Source of the DNA: DASSUC01 sp035649895
GTDB taxonomy: Bacteria > Actinomycetota > Actinomycetes > Mycobacteriales > Micromonosporaceae
DNA length: 47,566 nt
NCBI GenBank assembly: GCA_035649895.1
Contig: DASRIS010000168.1
Location: 1-47,566, forward strand
Reading direction: 5' to 3'
Below, piece after piece: positions 24,436 to 33,172 of the stretch. The position numbers and the translations under genes were made by a program. Each line of letters opens with the position of its first letter. The stretch's first letter is position 1. The notes under the pieces are model-generated. The model was not told where the DNA came from. It did no database searches and was given only the letters and a program-made list of their open reading frames with translations.

Positions 24436-25017
24436 GTGAGCACCTCGGCAACGGACACACCCCGACCGGCCACCTTCCGCTACCCGGCGGCGATCGCGAT
24501 CGCGGCACTGGTGGCCGCGATCGCAGCGGTTCCGCTGGCCGCCTCGCAGCCGTACCTGGCACCTATCCTGCTGGTCCCGCTCGCCGTCGCCGGCTGGGCA
24601 TGGCGCGCCGGCACGGACGCGGACGCCGCCGGGGTACGCGTGCGCGCCCTGCTCGGCCAGCGGCGTGTCCCCTGGTCCCGGATCTCCGGGCTGGTGCCGG
24701 CCGGCCGCCGCCGGGTCGCCGCGACACTCACCGACGGCAGCCATCTCGTGCTTCCCGCAGTTACCCCGGCCGATCTGCCCCGCCTGGTCGCGGCGAGCGG
24801 CGGCGAGCTCGCCCGAGCACCGTCCACGCGGGCACCCGCTGAGCCACCCGCCCCGGAGCCGGCCGAGCAGCCACCCGCCGGGCAGCCAGCCAAGGAGCCA
24901 GACAGGCAGCCCGGGCCCCCGCTGGCGCCCCAAGAGCCAGCCGGGCAGCCCGGGCCCCCGCTGGCGCCCCAAGAGCCAGCCGGGCAGCCAGCTCAGGAGA
25001 CAACCGCCGGGGCATGA
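24436..25017 (+). CDS. Small membrane protein with bacterial PH-like domain and Pro-rich tail
   Basis: A 193-residue protein. Two hydrophobic segments (about residues 18-36 and 40-56) are followed by a short domain with GVRVRALLGQRRVPWSRISG, typical of bacterial PH domains of small actinobacterial membrane proteins, then a Pro/Glu/Gln-rich tail from about residue 133 built from a 39-bp repeat. The GTG at 24436 is used; an ATG at 24428 is in another frame. It diverges from the BNR-repeat gene with a 108-bp gap. The role is unknown. Confidence 0.7.
   Translation: MSTSATDTPRPATFRYPAAIAIAALVAAIAAVPLAASQPYLAPILLVPLAVAGWAWRAGTDADAAGVRVRALLGQRRVPWSRISGLVPAGRRRVAATLTDGSHLVLPAVTPADLPRLVAASGGELARAPSTRAPAEPPAPEPAEQPPAGQPAKEPDRQPGPPLAPQEPAGQPGPPLAPQEPAGQPAQETTAGA
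24907..24984. repeat. 39-bp tandem duplication in the PH-like protein tail
   Basis: Two identical 39-bp units (24907-24945 and 24946-24984) with a partial third encode repeats of QPGPPLAPQEPAG. They are identical at every base, so the duplication is recent. Confidence 0.9.
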
Positions 25018-25053
25018 CCGGTCCTGGGCTGCTCTGGCCAGCCGGGGAGGGAT

Positions 25054-25202
25054 GGTGCGCGGTCCTTATGCTCTGCTCCATCGCCGCTAGCAGAGCCCAG
25101 GCAGGTGTGGCACCGCCGGCCGGCCGGTCAGCGTGGAGGCTCTGCTAGCCATGAAGACTCTGCTCGCACAGATGGGGCAGAGCATAAGGATCTCACCGCA
25201 CC
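25054..25202. repeat. Nested inverted-repeat element (149 bp)
   Basis: Outer arms ggtgcg/cgcacc (25054-25059 and 25197-25202), 19-bp arms at 25064-25082 and 25171-25189 (one mismatch, a G-U pair in RNA) and perfect 12-bp inner arms at 25086-25097 and 25138-25149 share one axis. The whole can fold into one long stem. It lies between convergent genes and has no coding potential. It could be a miniature transposable element, a structured RNA or an elaborate bidirectional terminator. No clear target-site duplication was found. Confidence 0.75.
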
Positions 25203-25281
25203 CCCACCCGGCGCCATACCCGCAGGTGGCGATGAACGAGCCGGGCCACAGACCCACCACCTGGCCGGCGCCTGGCTGCGG

Positions 25282-26214
25282 TCAGTACCCGTCCGCGACC
25301 TGGTTCACCAGCGGCTCCCCGGCGCAGTAACGGCGCAGCTGCTCACCCACCAGCCGGTACGCCCGCGGGAGGAAGCCCCGTACCGAACCTGCTACGTGGG
25401 GGGTGAGCAGAGCGTTCGGCATGGTCCAGAGTGGATGGTCAGGCGGCAGGGGCTCCGGCTCGACGACGTCCATGGCGGCCGCGATCCGGCCGGTAGCCAG
25501 CTCCTTGGTGAGTGCCGCGGTGTCCACGACCGGGCCACGTGCGGCGTTGACCAGCAGAGCCCCGTCTGGCACGCGGCGCAGGAAGTCGGCGTCGACCATC
25601 CCTTCGGTCTGCGCCGTGAGCGGCACGATGAGCACCACCACGTCGGCCCGCGGTAGCAGGTCGGGCAGCTCGTCAACAGCGTGCACGCCGTCCCGCGCCC
25701 GGCGGGCCACCCAGACCACCTCGACCTCGAAGGGGGCCAGCCTGGCGGCCAGCGCCTTCCCGATCGAGCCGGCGCCGACGACCAGGACGCGCTTGCCGGC
25801 CAGCTCATCCGTTGGCGCGTACGCCTGGTAGGACCACTCCCGCCGGCTCTGCGCCCGTACGAACGCCGGAAGGTCCCGCACGTGGGCGAGGATCGCCGCC
25901 ATCACCCACTCCGAGGTGGAGGAGTCGTGCACGCCGCTCGCGTCGCAGAGGGTGACCGCGTCGGGCAGCCGGCCCACCCAGGCGTCCGCGCCCGCGGTCA
26001 GCAGCTGGACCACGCGCAGGTCGGGCATCCGGCGGGCGAGCCCGACCACACGCCCCTGGGCGAGGAACGGTGGCACCCAGAAGACCACGGTCGCCGGGTC
26101 ACCGGGCGGGGCCGGGTCAGCCCCGTCCACTAGCCCCGGATACACCTCGACTGACACCTCGGACGGCAGCTCGCCGAGCAACCCCCGCCCGTGCTCGTGC
26201 GGGATCCAGACCAT
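25282..26214 (-). CDS. D-isomer 2-hydroxyacid dehydrogenase family protein
   Basis: A 310-residue NAD(P)-dependent oxidoreductase that reduces a 2-oxo acid or oxidises a D-2-hydroxyacid; the substrate cannot be inferred. The dinucleotide motif is VVGAGSIGKALA (about residues 140-151), with the hydroxyacid dehydrogenase residues in NAARGPVVD (Arg), VVEPEPLP (Glu) and TPHVAGS (His). The frame is open much further upstream but is not protein-like there. The ATG at 26214 (MVWIPHEHG) or the GTG one codon before is the likely start. It diverges from the sugar dehydrogenase gene. Confidence 0.85.
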   Translation of the reverse strand: MVWIPHEHGRGLLGELPSEVSVEVYPGLVDGADPAPPGDPATVVFWVPPFLAQGRVVGLARRMPDLRVVQLLTAGADAWVGRLPDAVTLCDASGVHDSSTSEWVMAAILAHVRDLPAFVRAQSRREWSYQAYAPTDELAGKRVLVVGAGSIGKALAARLAPFEVEVVWVARRARDGVHAVDELPDLLPRADVVVLIVPLTAQTEGMVDADFLRRVPDGALLVNAARGPVVDTAALTKELATGRIAAAMDVVEPEPLPPDHPLWTMPNALLTPHVAGSVRGFLPRAYRLVGEQLRRYCAGEPLVNQVADGY

Positions 26215-26350
26215 CACGCGGACCGACGATAGCCGGTGCCGGCCGGGTGGGAACCGTCCGCCCACGGCACGCCTCCCACTCCACGACCCGGCCACCAGAC
26301 GACCCGGCCGCCGAACGACCCAACCACCCCAACCGAGGAGAGAGTTGATC

Positions 26351-27574
26351 ATGTCGACGCTCGCCCGCCTGGCGTACCCGGTTAGTCTGGGGCTCGTGCA
26401 GGTCTTCCTCCCGCGCCCCGCGCGCGCCGGCACCGTGCTGCTGGCGGCCTCGGCGACGGCGGCTTGGGCACTGGCCGCGTGCAGCTTCGGGTCACCGCCC
26501 CCGGACGAGTCGGGCGAGCCACCGCGGTTCCCCACGCCGTCGGCGAGCGCGAGCGCACCGGAAACCCGCGGCCCGGCCAGCGTGGCGACCTCAGTCATCG
26601 CGAAGAACCTCAAGGTGCCGTGGGGCATCGCGTTCCTGCCCAACGGCGCCGCACTGGTCACAGAGCGCGACACCCGGCGCATCCTGCGGGTCGGGCCGCA
26701 GTCCGGGGCAGGTGGGCTGGCCGTCACCCCGGTCCAGACGATCGAGGAGGCGGACCCTCAGGGTGAGGGCGGCCTGATGGGCATCGCGGTCTCCCCCGAC
26801 TACGCCACTGATCAGACCATATTCATCTACTACACCGCCCAGAACGACAACCGCATCGCCCGGCTCACCCTCGGCGCAAGACCACAGCCGATCGTGACCG
26901 GCATCCCCGCCTCCGGCATCCACAACGGCGGCCGGCTGGCCTTCGGGCCGGACGGCTTCCTCTACGCCACCACGGGCGACGCGTCAGAACGCGGCCTGTC
27001 CCAGGACCGCAACAGCCTGGCCGGCAAGATCCTGCGGATGACCCGGGACGGCAAGCCGGCGCCGGGCAACCCGTTCCCCAACTCACTGGTCTGGTCCTAC
27101 GGCCACCGCAACGTCCAGGGCCTGGACTGGGACAGCCAGCGGCGGCTCTACGCGACCGAGTTCGGGCAGACCACCTGGGACGAGCTCAACCTCGTCGAGC
27201 CCGGCAGGAACTACGGCTGGCCGGCGGTGGAGGGCCGGGGCGACGACCCACGCTACGTCGACCCGCTCGTGGTCTGGCGCCCCAGCGAGGCGTCCTGTTC
27301 GGGCATGGCCGTCGCCGGGCCGCTGCTGGCCGCCGCGTGCCTGGCCGGCAAGCGGCTCTGGCTGGTCGAGCTGACCCCTGCCGGCACCACCTTCGGCGCT
27401 CCCCGGGCCCTGCTCCGCGACGAGTACGGCCGGCTCCGCACGGCGGTGCGCGCCCCGGACGGCTCAGTGTGGGTGACCACCTCCAACCACGACGGCCGGG
27501 GCCGCCCGACCGCCGACGACGACCGGATCCTGCGGCTGGTGATCTCCGGCGCGGGCGGAGCCGGAAAGAGCTGA
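26351..27574 (+). CDS. Lipoprotein PQQ-dependent sugar (glucose/sorbosone) dehydrogenase
   Basis: A 407-residue protein with a signal peptide and lipobox ALAAC (Cys near residue 44), followed by a Pro/Ser linker and a six-bladed propeller of the soluble glucose dehydrogenase/sorbosone dehydrogenase family. Motifs include VPWGIAFLPNGAALVTERD, GGLMGIAVSPDY, SGIHNGGRLAFGPDGFLYA (His in the PQQ/active site), WSYGHRNVQGLDWD and ELNLVEPGRNYGWP. It should be anchored on the outer face of the cell membrane and oxidise sugars. GAGGAG at 26335-26340 precedes the ATG by 10 bp. It is one of the proteins that lipoprotein modification by Lgt would act on. Confidence 0.88.
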   Translation: MSTLARLAYPVSLGLVQVFLPRPARAGTVLLAASATAAWALAACSFGSPPPDESGEPPRFPTPSASASAPETRGPASVATSVIAKNLKVPWGIAFLPNGAALVTERDTRRILRVGPQSGAGGLAVTPVQTIEEADPQGEGGLMGIAVSPDYATDQTIFIYYTAQNDNRIARLTLGARPQPIVTGIPASGIHNGGRLAFGPDGFLYATTGDASERGLSQDRNSLAGKILRMTRDGKPAPGNPFPNSLVWSYGHRNVQGLDWDSQRRLYATEFGQTTWDELNLVEPGRNYGWPAVEGRGDDPRYVDPLVVWRPSEASCSGMAVAGPLLAAACLAGKRLWLVELTPAGTTFGAPRALLRDEYGRLRTAVRAPDGSVWVTTSNHDGRGRPTADDDRILRLVISGAGGAGKS

Positions 27575-27610
27575 TCGAGACTGGCCGGGGCCATCCGGCA
27601 GAATTGACCC

Positions 27611-29203
27611 ATGGCGGGCCACAACCCAACGGACGTCTCCGCGGGGCGCAAGCTCCGCGGAGCTGTCCATGCCGCGGCCCGGACACTGCGATCATGGGTA
27701 CGCACCACCGCCGGTGCCCTGCGCAGGGCACCGGCGGCGACCGCCTGGCGGCGGCTCGGCCTGGGCGCGGCGCTGCTGCTGGTGAGCGTGGCCGGCGTGG
27801 TCGGCGGGATCATCGCCGCCGGGCCGACCCGGTCGGACGTGGGGCCGTTCCACGCTGAGCTGGCGCTCACCCCCTCGCTGCACGGCGACACCGAGGTGAG
27901 CGTGCCGCCGCTGGGCGCCCTGCACCTGGACAGCCACGAGGGCCCGGCGCACCTGAGCATCCGCCTCGGCGCACTGGACCCGGGCCGCACCGAGCGGCTG
28001 GTCAACGACCCGGACGGGGTGGTACGGGCCAGCGAGACCGCGGTGGACGACGTCGAGCAGGGCCTGACCCGGCTGGTCCTGCGCACCCTCGGCGCGGCGC
28101 TGGCCGGCGCGCTGATCCTGGCCGCGCTGGTGTTCCGCAACACCCGCCGGGTCGCCTGGGCGGGCGCGCTCGCTCTGGCCGTGACCGCCGGCAGCCTCGC
28201 CACCGCCGTCGGCACCTTCCGGCCCCGGTCCATTGAGGAGCCCCGCTACGAAGGGCTGCTGGTCAACGCCCCGGCCGTGGTCGGCGAGGCCCGCCGGATC
28301 GCCAACCGGTACGACGAGTACCGCGCCCAGCTCCAGCGCCTGGTCCGCAACGTGAGCCGGCTCTACACCAGCGTGTCGACGCTGCCCGTGTTCGAGCCGG
28401 ACCCGGAGAGCCTGCGCGTGCTGCACGTCTCCGACCTGCACCTGAACCCGTCGGCATGGTCCGTCATCCAGACCGTGGTGGACCAGTTCGACATCGACGT
28501 GGTGGTCGACACCGGCGATATCACCGACTGGGGCAGCGAGCCCGAGGACTCGTACGCGCAGGCGATCGGCGCGCTGCGGGTGCCGTACGTGTTCGTGCGC
28601 GGCAACCACGACTCGTCCGCGACCGCCGCGGCAGTGGCCCGCCAGCGCAATGCGATCGTGCTGGAGAACTCCGTGGTCGCGGTGAGCGGGCTGACCATCG
28701 CCGGCATCGGCGACCCGCGGTTCACTCCCGACAAGGTCACCTCACCGGCCGGCTCGGGCAGCTCACAGCGCACCATCGAGGAGGTGCTGGAGACCGGCGG
28801 CCGGCTGGCCGACACGATCCGCCGCTCCGGCCGGTCCGTCGACATCGCCCTGGTGCACGACCCGACCTCCGCCGGCGGGCTGGCCGGCTCCTGCCCGCTC
28901 GTGCTGGCCGGCCACACGCATGCACGCCAGGTGCGCGAGCTGCCGCAGATCGACCCGCCTCCGGGCACGCCACGCACGCTGCTCATGGTGGAGGGCTCGA
29001 CCGGTGGCGCCGGCCTGCGCGGCCTGGAGGGCGAGGCGCCGCTGCCGCTGGCCCTCTCCGTGCTCTACTTCGGGCCGGACCGCGCCCTCGCCGCGTACGA
29101 CGACATCCGCGTAGGCGGCACCGGGCTGGCCAACGTCACGCTCGAGCGGCACGTGGTCGAGGAGCCGCCGCCCCCGAACACAGCTCCCACGCCCGGCGGC
29201 TGA
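27611..29203 (+). CDS. Membrane metallophosphoesterase
   Basis: A 530-residue protein with transmembrane segments near residues 49-70, 155-175 and 183-200, and a calcineurin-type phosphoesterase domain from about residue 268. All metal-binding motifs are present: DLH (about 274), GDITDWG, GNHD (about 330), a VHD histidine and GHTHAR (about 433). The intervening extracytoplasmic region has no recognised domain. It follows the sugar dehydrogenase by 36 bp on the same strand and may share its transcript. The substrate (nucleotide, phospholipid or other phosphoester) is unknown. Confidence 0.88.
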   Translation: MAGHNPTDVSAGRKLRGAVHAAARTLRSWVRTTAGALRRAPAATAWRRLGLGAALLLVSVAGVVGGIIAAGPTRSDVGPFHAELALTPSLHGDTEVSVPPLGALHLDSHEGPAHLSIRLGALDPGRTERLVNDPDGVVRASETAVDDVEQGLTRLVLRTLGAALAGALILAALVFRNTRRVAWAGALALAVTAGSLATAVGTFRPRSIEEPRYEGLLVNAPAVVGEARRIANRYDEYRAQLQRLVRNVSRLYTSVSTLPVFEPDPESLRVLHVSDLHLNPSAWSVIQTVVDQFDIDVVVDTGDITDWGSEPEDSYAQAIGALRVPYVFVRGNHDSSATAAAVARQRNAIVLENSVVAVSGLTIAGIGDPRFTPDKVTSPAGSGSSQRTIEEVLETGGRLADTIRRSGRSVDIALVHDPTSAGGLAGSCPLVLAGHTHARQVRELPQIDPPPGTPRTLLMVEGSTGGAGLRGLEGEAPLPLALSVLYFGPDRALAAYDDIRVGGTGLANVTLERHVVEEPPPPNTAPTPGG

Positions 29204-29598
29204 GCAGCTTGCCCCGCCAGCTCTGGGCCAGCCCAGCTGGCTTGTCGACACCGTCAAAGCTCAGCCCAGCGGCAGACATTCCGCCCGGATCCTGCGTGGC
29301 TCGTGGTTCGCTCCTTTCAGGAACGCGCTTATTGCGGCAGAAGCGTTCGGGCGCGCGGCCCACCGCGCAGCGGCGACGCCGCAGCGTCTCAGCCAGGGCG
29401 TCGGCGGAGGCCGTCTCGCCCCGGGCGAGCTCGGCGGTTGGCCGAACTCAAGGCGATGGCTGACGACAGGCTGCTGCGGCCCCTTCCGTATCCTGCCCGT
29501 CTCCGAGATACGCGCCGCCAAAGACGCCGTAGCAAGCATTGCGGCCCGTGGAGCGGGCACCAGCTGCTGGTACCCGCTCCACTCTGGCTCGATCCGGG
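29204..29598. other. Spacer between convergent genes, no supported gene
   Basis: This 395-bp stretch has a minus-strand open frame (about 29261-29560) and others, but none has a ribosome site, recognisable composition or motif. Codon-position bias is not gene-like. The only clear element is the hairpin at 29548-29582. Confidence 0.6.
29548..29582. terminator. Long hairpin terminator between convergent genes
   Basis: Two 17-bp arms (29548-29564 and 29566-29582) match at 16 positions, the exception being a possible G-U pair, with a minimal loop. It lies just downstream (16 bp) of the stop of the minus-strand gene at 29599 and between two convergent transcripts. Confidence 0.75.
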
Positions 29599-29898
29599 TC
29601 AGTCCTCCTGCTCCTTGGCGGTTACCAGGTCACGCAGCTCATCGGCCAGGACACGTGCCGCCATGGCGAACTTTTCGACCACTGCGGCGTGCTTGGCACT
29701 GAGGTCTTGAACGCGACCTACGCCCAGACTGACGACCAGGTGCGCACGGCCGGTGACCACACCCATTGGCACGTCGCCGACGTGCCGGTCGACCCAGACC
29801 CGCATCCCCGGCACCAGGTCTACCGTCACGGCCAACAGCGGGTCGGGCTCCAGCCCAGTGTCCACAGCGGCGCGGTCGATCAGGTCCGTAGCAGTCAT
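29599..29898 (-). CDS. Conserved-looking small protein of unknown function
   Basis: A 99-residue acidic soluble protein starting MTATDLIDRAAVDTG and ending with a likely helical, charged segment (EKFAMAARVLADELRDLVTAKEQED in part). The ATG at 29898 has GGAAGAGG a suitable distance upstream. No family recognised. It diverges from the XRE regulator gene, an arrangement common for small proteins controlled by such regulators, but no operator was identified. Confidence 0.6.
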   Translation of the reverse strand: MTATDLIDRAAVDTGLEPDPLLAVTVDLVPGMRVWVDRHVGDVPMGVVTGRAHLVVSLGVGRVQDLSAKHAAVVEKFAMAARVLADELRDLVTAKEQED

Positions 29899-30120
29899 CA
29901 AACACCTCTTCCTGGTCGTTTCGGGGGGATCGACACGGCGAGGCTCCCGCCGCCAGCGACGTTCTACGGACGGGCTTATCTCCGCTCGTTCGCCTGTTCG
30001 GCTTGGCCAGCGGTGCCCTAACCCGGCCGCAACCCGACGCTACGATCAGGCAGCAAGTTGTTGAACCGACCGGCAGTGCGGGTGTGGCGGTGCGGCGGGA
30101 GGAGAAGCGCGGGAGGGGCG

Positions 30121-31163
30121 TTGAGGCATGGGCCGGCAAACCTGACCGGCGGTCAGGGTTCGCGGGCGATCGGCGTCGTGTCGGGGTACGTGCTCAAGCT
30201 CGCCCGGCAGTCCGCTGCGTTGACGCAGGAGAAGCTTGCCGAAGCACTGGCCGTCGACGCCACAACTGTCCAGGCATGGGAGTCCGGACGGCGCCCGCTC
30301 GCAGCGATGAACGCCGGTGTCTTCCTGCGACTGTGCGGCCGACTGCCCCGGCTCGGCGCGCCCGCGTCGACAGGCCGCCATCTCCGCGAAGCCATCGAAG
30401 CCGATCAGGTCTTGTCGACCGGCATCACAGCGGGAGGTACGTGGGTCGACGCGGACACGCATCCGTTGGCCGCCAGCGTGCACCGGTGGACAGTCACGAA
30501 CCTGATCACGTGGCCGATCGTCGGGAAGATGCCACAGCACCTACACGAGCTCACATCAAAGATCCCTCGACGCGGACCTGTGCCCATACCGACGAAGCGC
30601 TCTTGCGTCGACAGGCGGTGTACCTGCTCGGCTTCGACGGCCGACCGCAGGTAGCCGACTGGCTTCGTGCCGAATGGAGCCGTGCCGGTCGTCGACCGGT
30701 GCGGCACGCAGATATCACCGGCCTGATGGAGGCGCGCTCCGCATCGGTTGCCCTAGCCTCCGCCGGCGACGGTACCTACCTTCACGACTTTATAGATCAC
30801 ATGGCGGATACGCGCGCCGAACTCGCGAACCTGAACTACTGGGCGCACTGGATAGGCGAGATGAACAACGAGCAGACCAGCGACGCGTTCATGCTGGATG
30901 CTGATACCCGGTCATGGGCGGGTGTCTGCTTGTTACAGCACCTCGCCAACCGCCTCACACCGGACTCGCCTCACCTTCCGCTGAACCTTTATACGCTGCA
31001 CGCGCTGGTTGCCTCTCGACCGTCGCTCCTCAGCGGGCGGCCTGCGGTTCACGCGTCCCTGGCCGAAGTGCTCGCAAGGCTCGCGTCCACCGACTGTCTC
31101 AGCCGGGCTGGACGTGACCAGCTTGCAGGGCTTCAGTACGCGCTACGCATAGCCGCCCGCTAG
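30121..31163 (+). pseudogene. XRE-family regulator, frameshifted
   Basis: The first frame, from TTG at 30121, encodes a Cro/CI-type helix-turn-helix (VLKLARQSAALTQEKLAEAL, then VDATTVQAWESGRRPL) and the start of a ligand-binding-like domain, through IPRRGPVP, then degenerates and stops at 30654. The natural continuation (DEALLRRQAVYLLGFDGRPQVADWL ... LNYWAHWIGE ... LAGLQYALRIA) is in another frame from about 30590 to 31163. Members of this actinobacterial family are single proteins with a short linker here, so a deletion of some tens of bases with loss of frame near 30585 is the simplest explanation. A truncated HTH protein could still be made. An HD hydrolase follows 12 bp later, a normal partner of these regulators. 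Confidence 0.7.
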
Positions 31164-31175
31164 GAAGGACACAAC

Positions 31176-31736
31176 GTGCCAGACGACGCCGCGGCACTTG
31201 CCGCGTTCGGCTACGAACTCGGGTTGTTGAAACGCATCCGACGCGCCGGATGGTGGCACGCTGGCGTACGGGATCCTGAGTCGGTTGCCGAGCACTGCCT
31301 GCGAGTTGCCCAACTGGCCGCGATCATCGCGGTCGAGGAAGGGGCAGATCCGGCCCGAGCCTCGTTGCTGGCGCTGTGGCACGACAGCCAGGAGACCCGC
31401 ACCGGCGACCTGCCGCACACCGCGGACGACTACTTGACCAAGCCTCAGCCACGGCAGATCACCGCCGACCAGACGGCGAGGCTGCCCGAGCGGTCGCGCG
31501 AGATGGTCCGTGATGCGGTTGATGAGTACGAGTCGCGGCAGACCGCCGAGGCGCTGTGCGCCAAGGACGCTGACAAGCTGGAGATGCTGCTCCAGGCCGT
31601 CGAGTACCGCGACATCGGTGTCCACCGCGTCGACGGCTGGGTCGAGTCAGCACGCAACGAGCTCAAAACAGAAACCGCCCGGCGAGTCGCCGAGGCTGCC
31701 GTCAACCTGTCGCCGCTTGCCTGGCGCGACCGCTGA
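31176..31736 (+). CDS. HD-domain metal-dependent phosphohydrolase (YfbR/HDDC2-like)
   Basis: A 186-residue protein with the HD signature: VAEHCLRVAQLAA (first His), ALWHDSQETRTGDLP (His-Asp and Glu) and later KDADKLEMLLQAVEY (Asp). This is the arrangement of YfbR-type 5'-deoxynucleotidases, suggesting hydrolysis of a nucleoside monophosphate or a related phosphoester. The GTG at 31176 is preceded by AGGAAGGA. It sits 12 bp after the broken XRE gene and probably shares its transcript. Confidence 0.85.
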   Translation: MPDDAAALAAFGYELGLLKRIRRAGWWHAGVRDPESVAEHCLRVAQLAAIIAVEEGADPARASLLALWHDSQETRTGDLPHTADDYLTKPQPRQITADQTARLPERSREMVRDAVDEYESRQTAEALCAKDADKLEMLLQAVEYRDIGVHRVDGWVESARNELKTETARRVAEAAVNLSPLAWRDR

Positions 31737-31775
31737 TCCTCGTCCAGCGCAGGCACGGGCCCCCTTTCGCGTCCC

Positions 31776-32125
31776 TCAGGCGGCGGTGAGCTTCCGTGGG
31801 ACGTACTGGTTGAGGCTCATGCCATCCTCGGCGGCGCGGATCGCCAGCTCGCCGTGCAGGCTCGCTCCGACGCGGAGGTTGAGCCTGCCTGAGTACTGTA
31901 GCTGCGGTCAGCGAACGGCTGCGGCACCTGCTCTCCCTGCTGTTCCATGTCCGCGAGCACCTCAGGCAGCAGACTCTCGAGCCCCTGTAGAGCCTCGATC
32001 TGAGAGGAGGCTAGCCACGAGAGGGACGGAAGCTCTACGCAGGTGGCGAGAAACTCGCCGTCCTCGGCCGACCACGTAACGCGGTAGGTGTAGTGAGAGA
32101 CCTCAGGCCGGGCAACGGTCTGCAT
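31776..32125 (-). pseudogene. HicB-like antitoxin, frameshifted
   Basis: From ATG at 32125 (AAGGAGG upstream) the protein reads VSHYTYRVTWSAEDGEFLATCVELP, the HicB partial RNase H-like fold, to FADRSYS. The expected C-terminal DNA-binding part (GRLNLRVGASLHGELAIRAAEDGMSLNQYV, here split for length) continues in another frame and ends at 31776. A 1-bp loss or 5-bp gain near 31905 separates them. As it stands, translation runs to 31817 with an unrelated tail and lacks the DNA-binding helix region. No HicA toxin gene is recognisable next to it. Confidence 0.65.
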
Positions 32126-32220
32126 CACATGGCCTCCTTCTTGTCGATCGCCCTGAGCACCTGCCGGACCTGGTACACCTTGGCCTTGCCGTCACGGTCA
32201 TCCAGATTCTCCCGTACCAA
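32125..32220 (-). CDS. Possible 31-residue frame upstream of hicB
   Basis: A TTG at 32220 opens MVRENLDDRDGKAKVY, continuing QVRQVLRAIDKKEAM to a TGA that overlaps the hicB ATG (TGATG), and it carries the hicB ribosome site. It is charged and looks protein-like. It may be a small gene coupled to hicB or the last remnant of a lost upstream toxin gene; I cannot decide. Confidence 0.35.
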   Translation of the reverse strand: MVRENLDDRDGKAKVYQVRQVLRAIDKKEAM

Positions 32221-32308
32221 GCGTGACGCTTACGCAAGAACGGACAACCTTGCCACTACCGCCCCGCGACCGGGCCGGCCTCACCGGCACCGCCGTTATC
32301 GTGGGATC

Positions 32309-33172
32309 ATGCGCCCACTCGGGAGGCTTGACTCGGCCGCCGACCGGTCTGGTATGAGCGCGCCGGGCGACCTCGCGACCGAGGCCGATGCGCCGGCACT
32401 GCCTCCCCCGCGACGTGGAGCAACCCGGATGGCCGGAGCGGCCGTGGTGGTGCTCGCGCTCACGGTCACGGCGCTCCTTGCGTACCAGTGGGGCTCCTCC
32501 GGATCCCCGCAGCCGGCGCCTGCGGCCTCGCCGAGCCCGACCGCGACCGGGCCGCTGAGCCCCGCGGAGATCTACGACGCCCTGGCGCCCTCGGTTGTCG
32601 TTGTCGAGGTGACCAGAAGCGGCGGGCGCACCGGTGCCACCGGCACCGGCGTCGTCGCCAACGGCGACGGCATGGTCCTGACCGCCCTGCACGTCGTGAA
32701 GGACGCGGCCGCCATCCAGGTCAGGTTCGCCGACGGTACGCCGTCCGCCGCAATGCTCCTGGGGGCCGACCCGGCGAACGACATCGCGGTTCTGGGCGTC
32801 GCCAGCCTGCCCACCGTGGTGGTTCCCGCGACGTTCGGCAGCTCCGGCCGGATGTCGGTCGGCGACGGCGTGGTCGCCATCGGCAACCAGCTGGGCCTGT
32901 CCGGCAGCGCCACCGCCGGCGTCGTCTCGGGCCTCAACCGGGCGGCGAACGGGGTCGACAGCACCAGCCTCAGCGGGCTGATCCAGTTCGACGCCGCCGT
33001 GAACCCGGGCAGCTCGGGTGGCCCGCTGGTCAATGACAAGGGTCAGACCGTCGGCATCGTGGTGGCCCTGGCCAACCCGACGGACGCGGGCACCTTCATC
33101 GGTGTCGGCTTCGCCGTACCGATCGGCACGGCCCTGGCCGCGGGCGGCGACGGCCGCGGACCTCAACAGTGA
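32309..33172 (+). CDS. Membrane-anchored trypsin-like serine protease (S1C/HtrA-like)
   Basis: A 287-residue protein with a cytosolic tail, one transmembrane segment (about residues 37-57), a Pro/Ser linker and an extracytoplasmic chymotrypsin-fold protease. The triad is visible: His in VLTALHVVKDA, Asp in ANDIAVLGV and Ser in NPGSSGGPL. There is no PDZ domain, unlike full HtrA. The ATG at 32309 is the most likely start; ATG 32354 is possible. Its stop overlaps the MoxR gene's GTG (GTGA), so it is part of the MoxR/VWA operon, suggesting envelope quality control. Confidence 0.85.
   Translation: MRPLGRLDSAADRSGMSAPGDLATEADAPALPPPRRGATRMAGAAVVVLALTVTALLAYQWGSSGSPQPAPAASPSPTATGPLSPAEIYDALAPSVVVVEVTRSGGRTGATGTGVVANGDGMVLTALHVVKDAAAIQVRFADGTPSAAMLLGADPANDIAVLGVASLPTVVVPATFGSSGRMSVGDGVVAIGNQLGLSGSATAGVVSGLNRAANGVDSTSLSGLIQFDAAVNPGSSGGPLVNDKGQTVGIVVALANPTDAGTFIGVGFAVPIGTALAAGGDGRGPQQ

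Noticed and set aside
26218..26727. N-terminal extension of the 2-hydroxyacid dehydrogenase
   Set aside because: It overlaps the opposite-strand sugar dehydrogenase gene and its signal peptide region, and has no family similarity.
29261..29560. Minus-strand frame of about 99 codons in the convergent spacer
   Set aside because: No ribosome site, Pro/Arg/Ala-rich shadow-like composition and no motif; it also overlaps the terminator hairpin.
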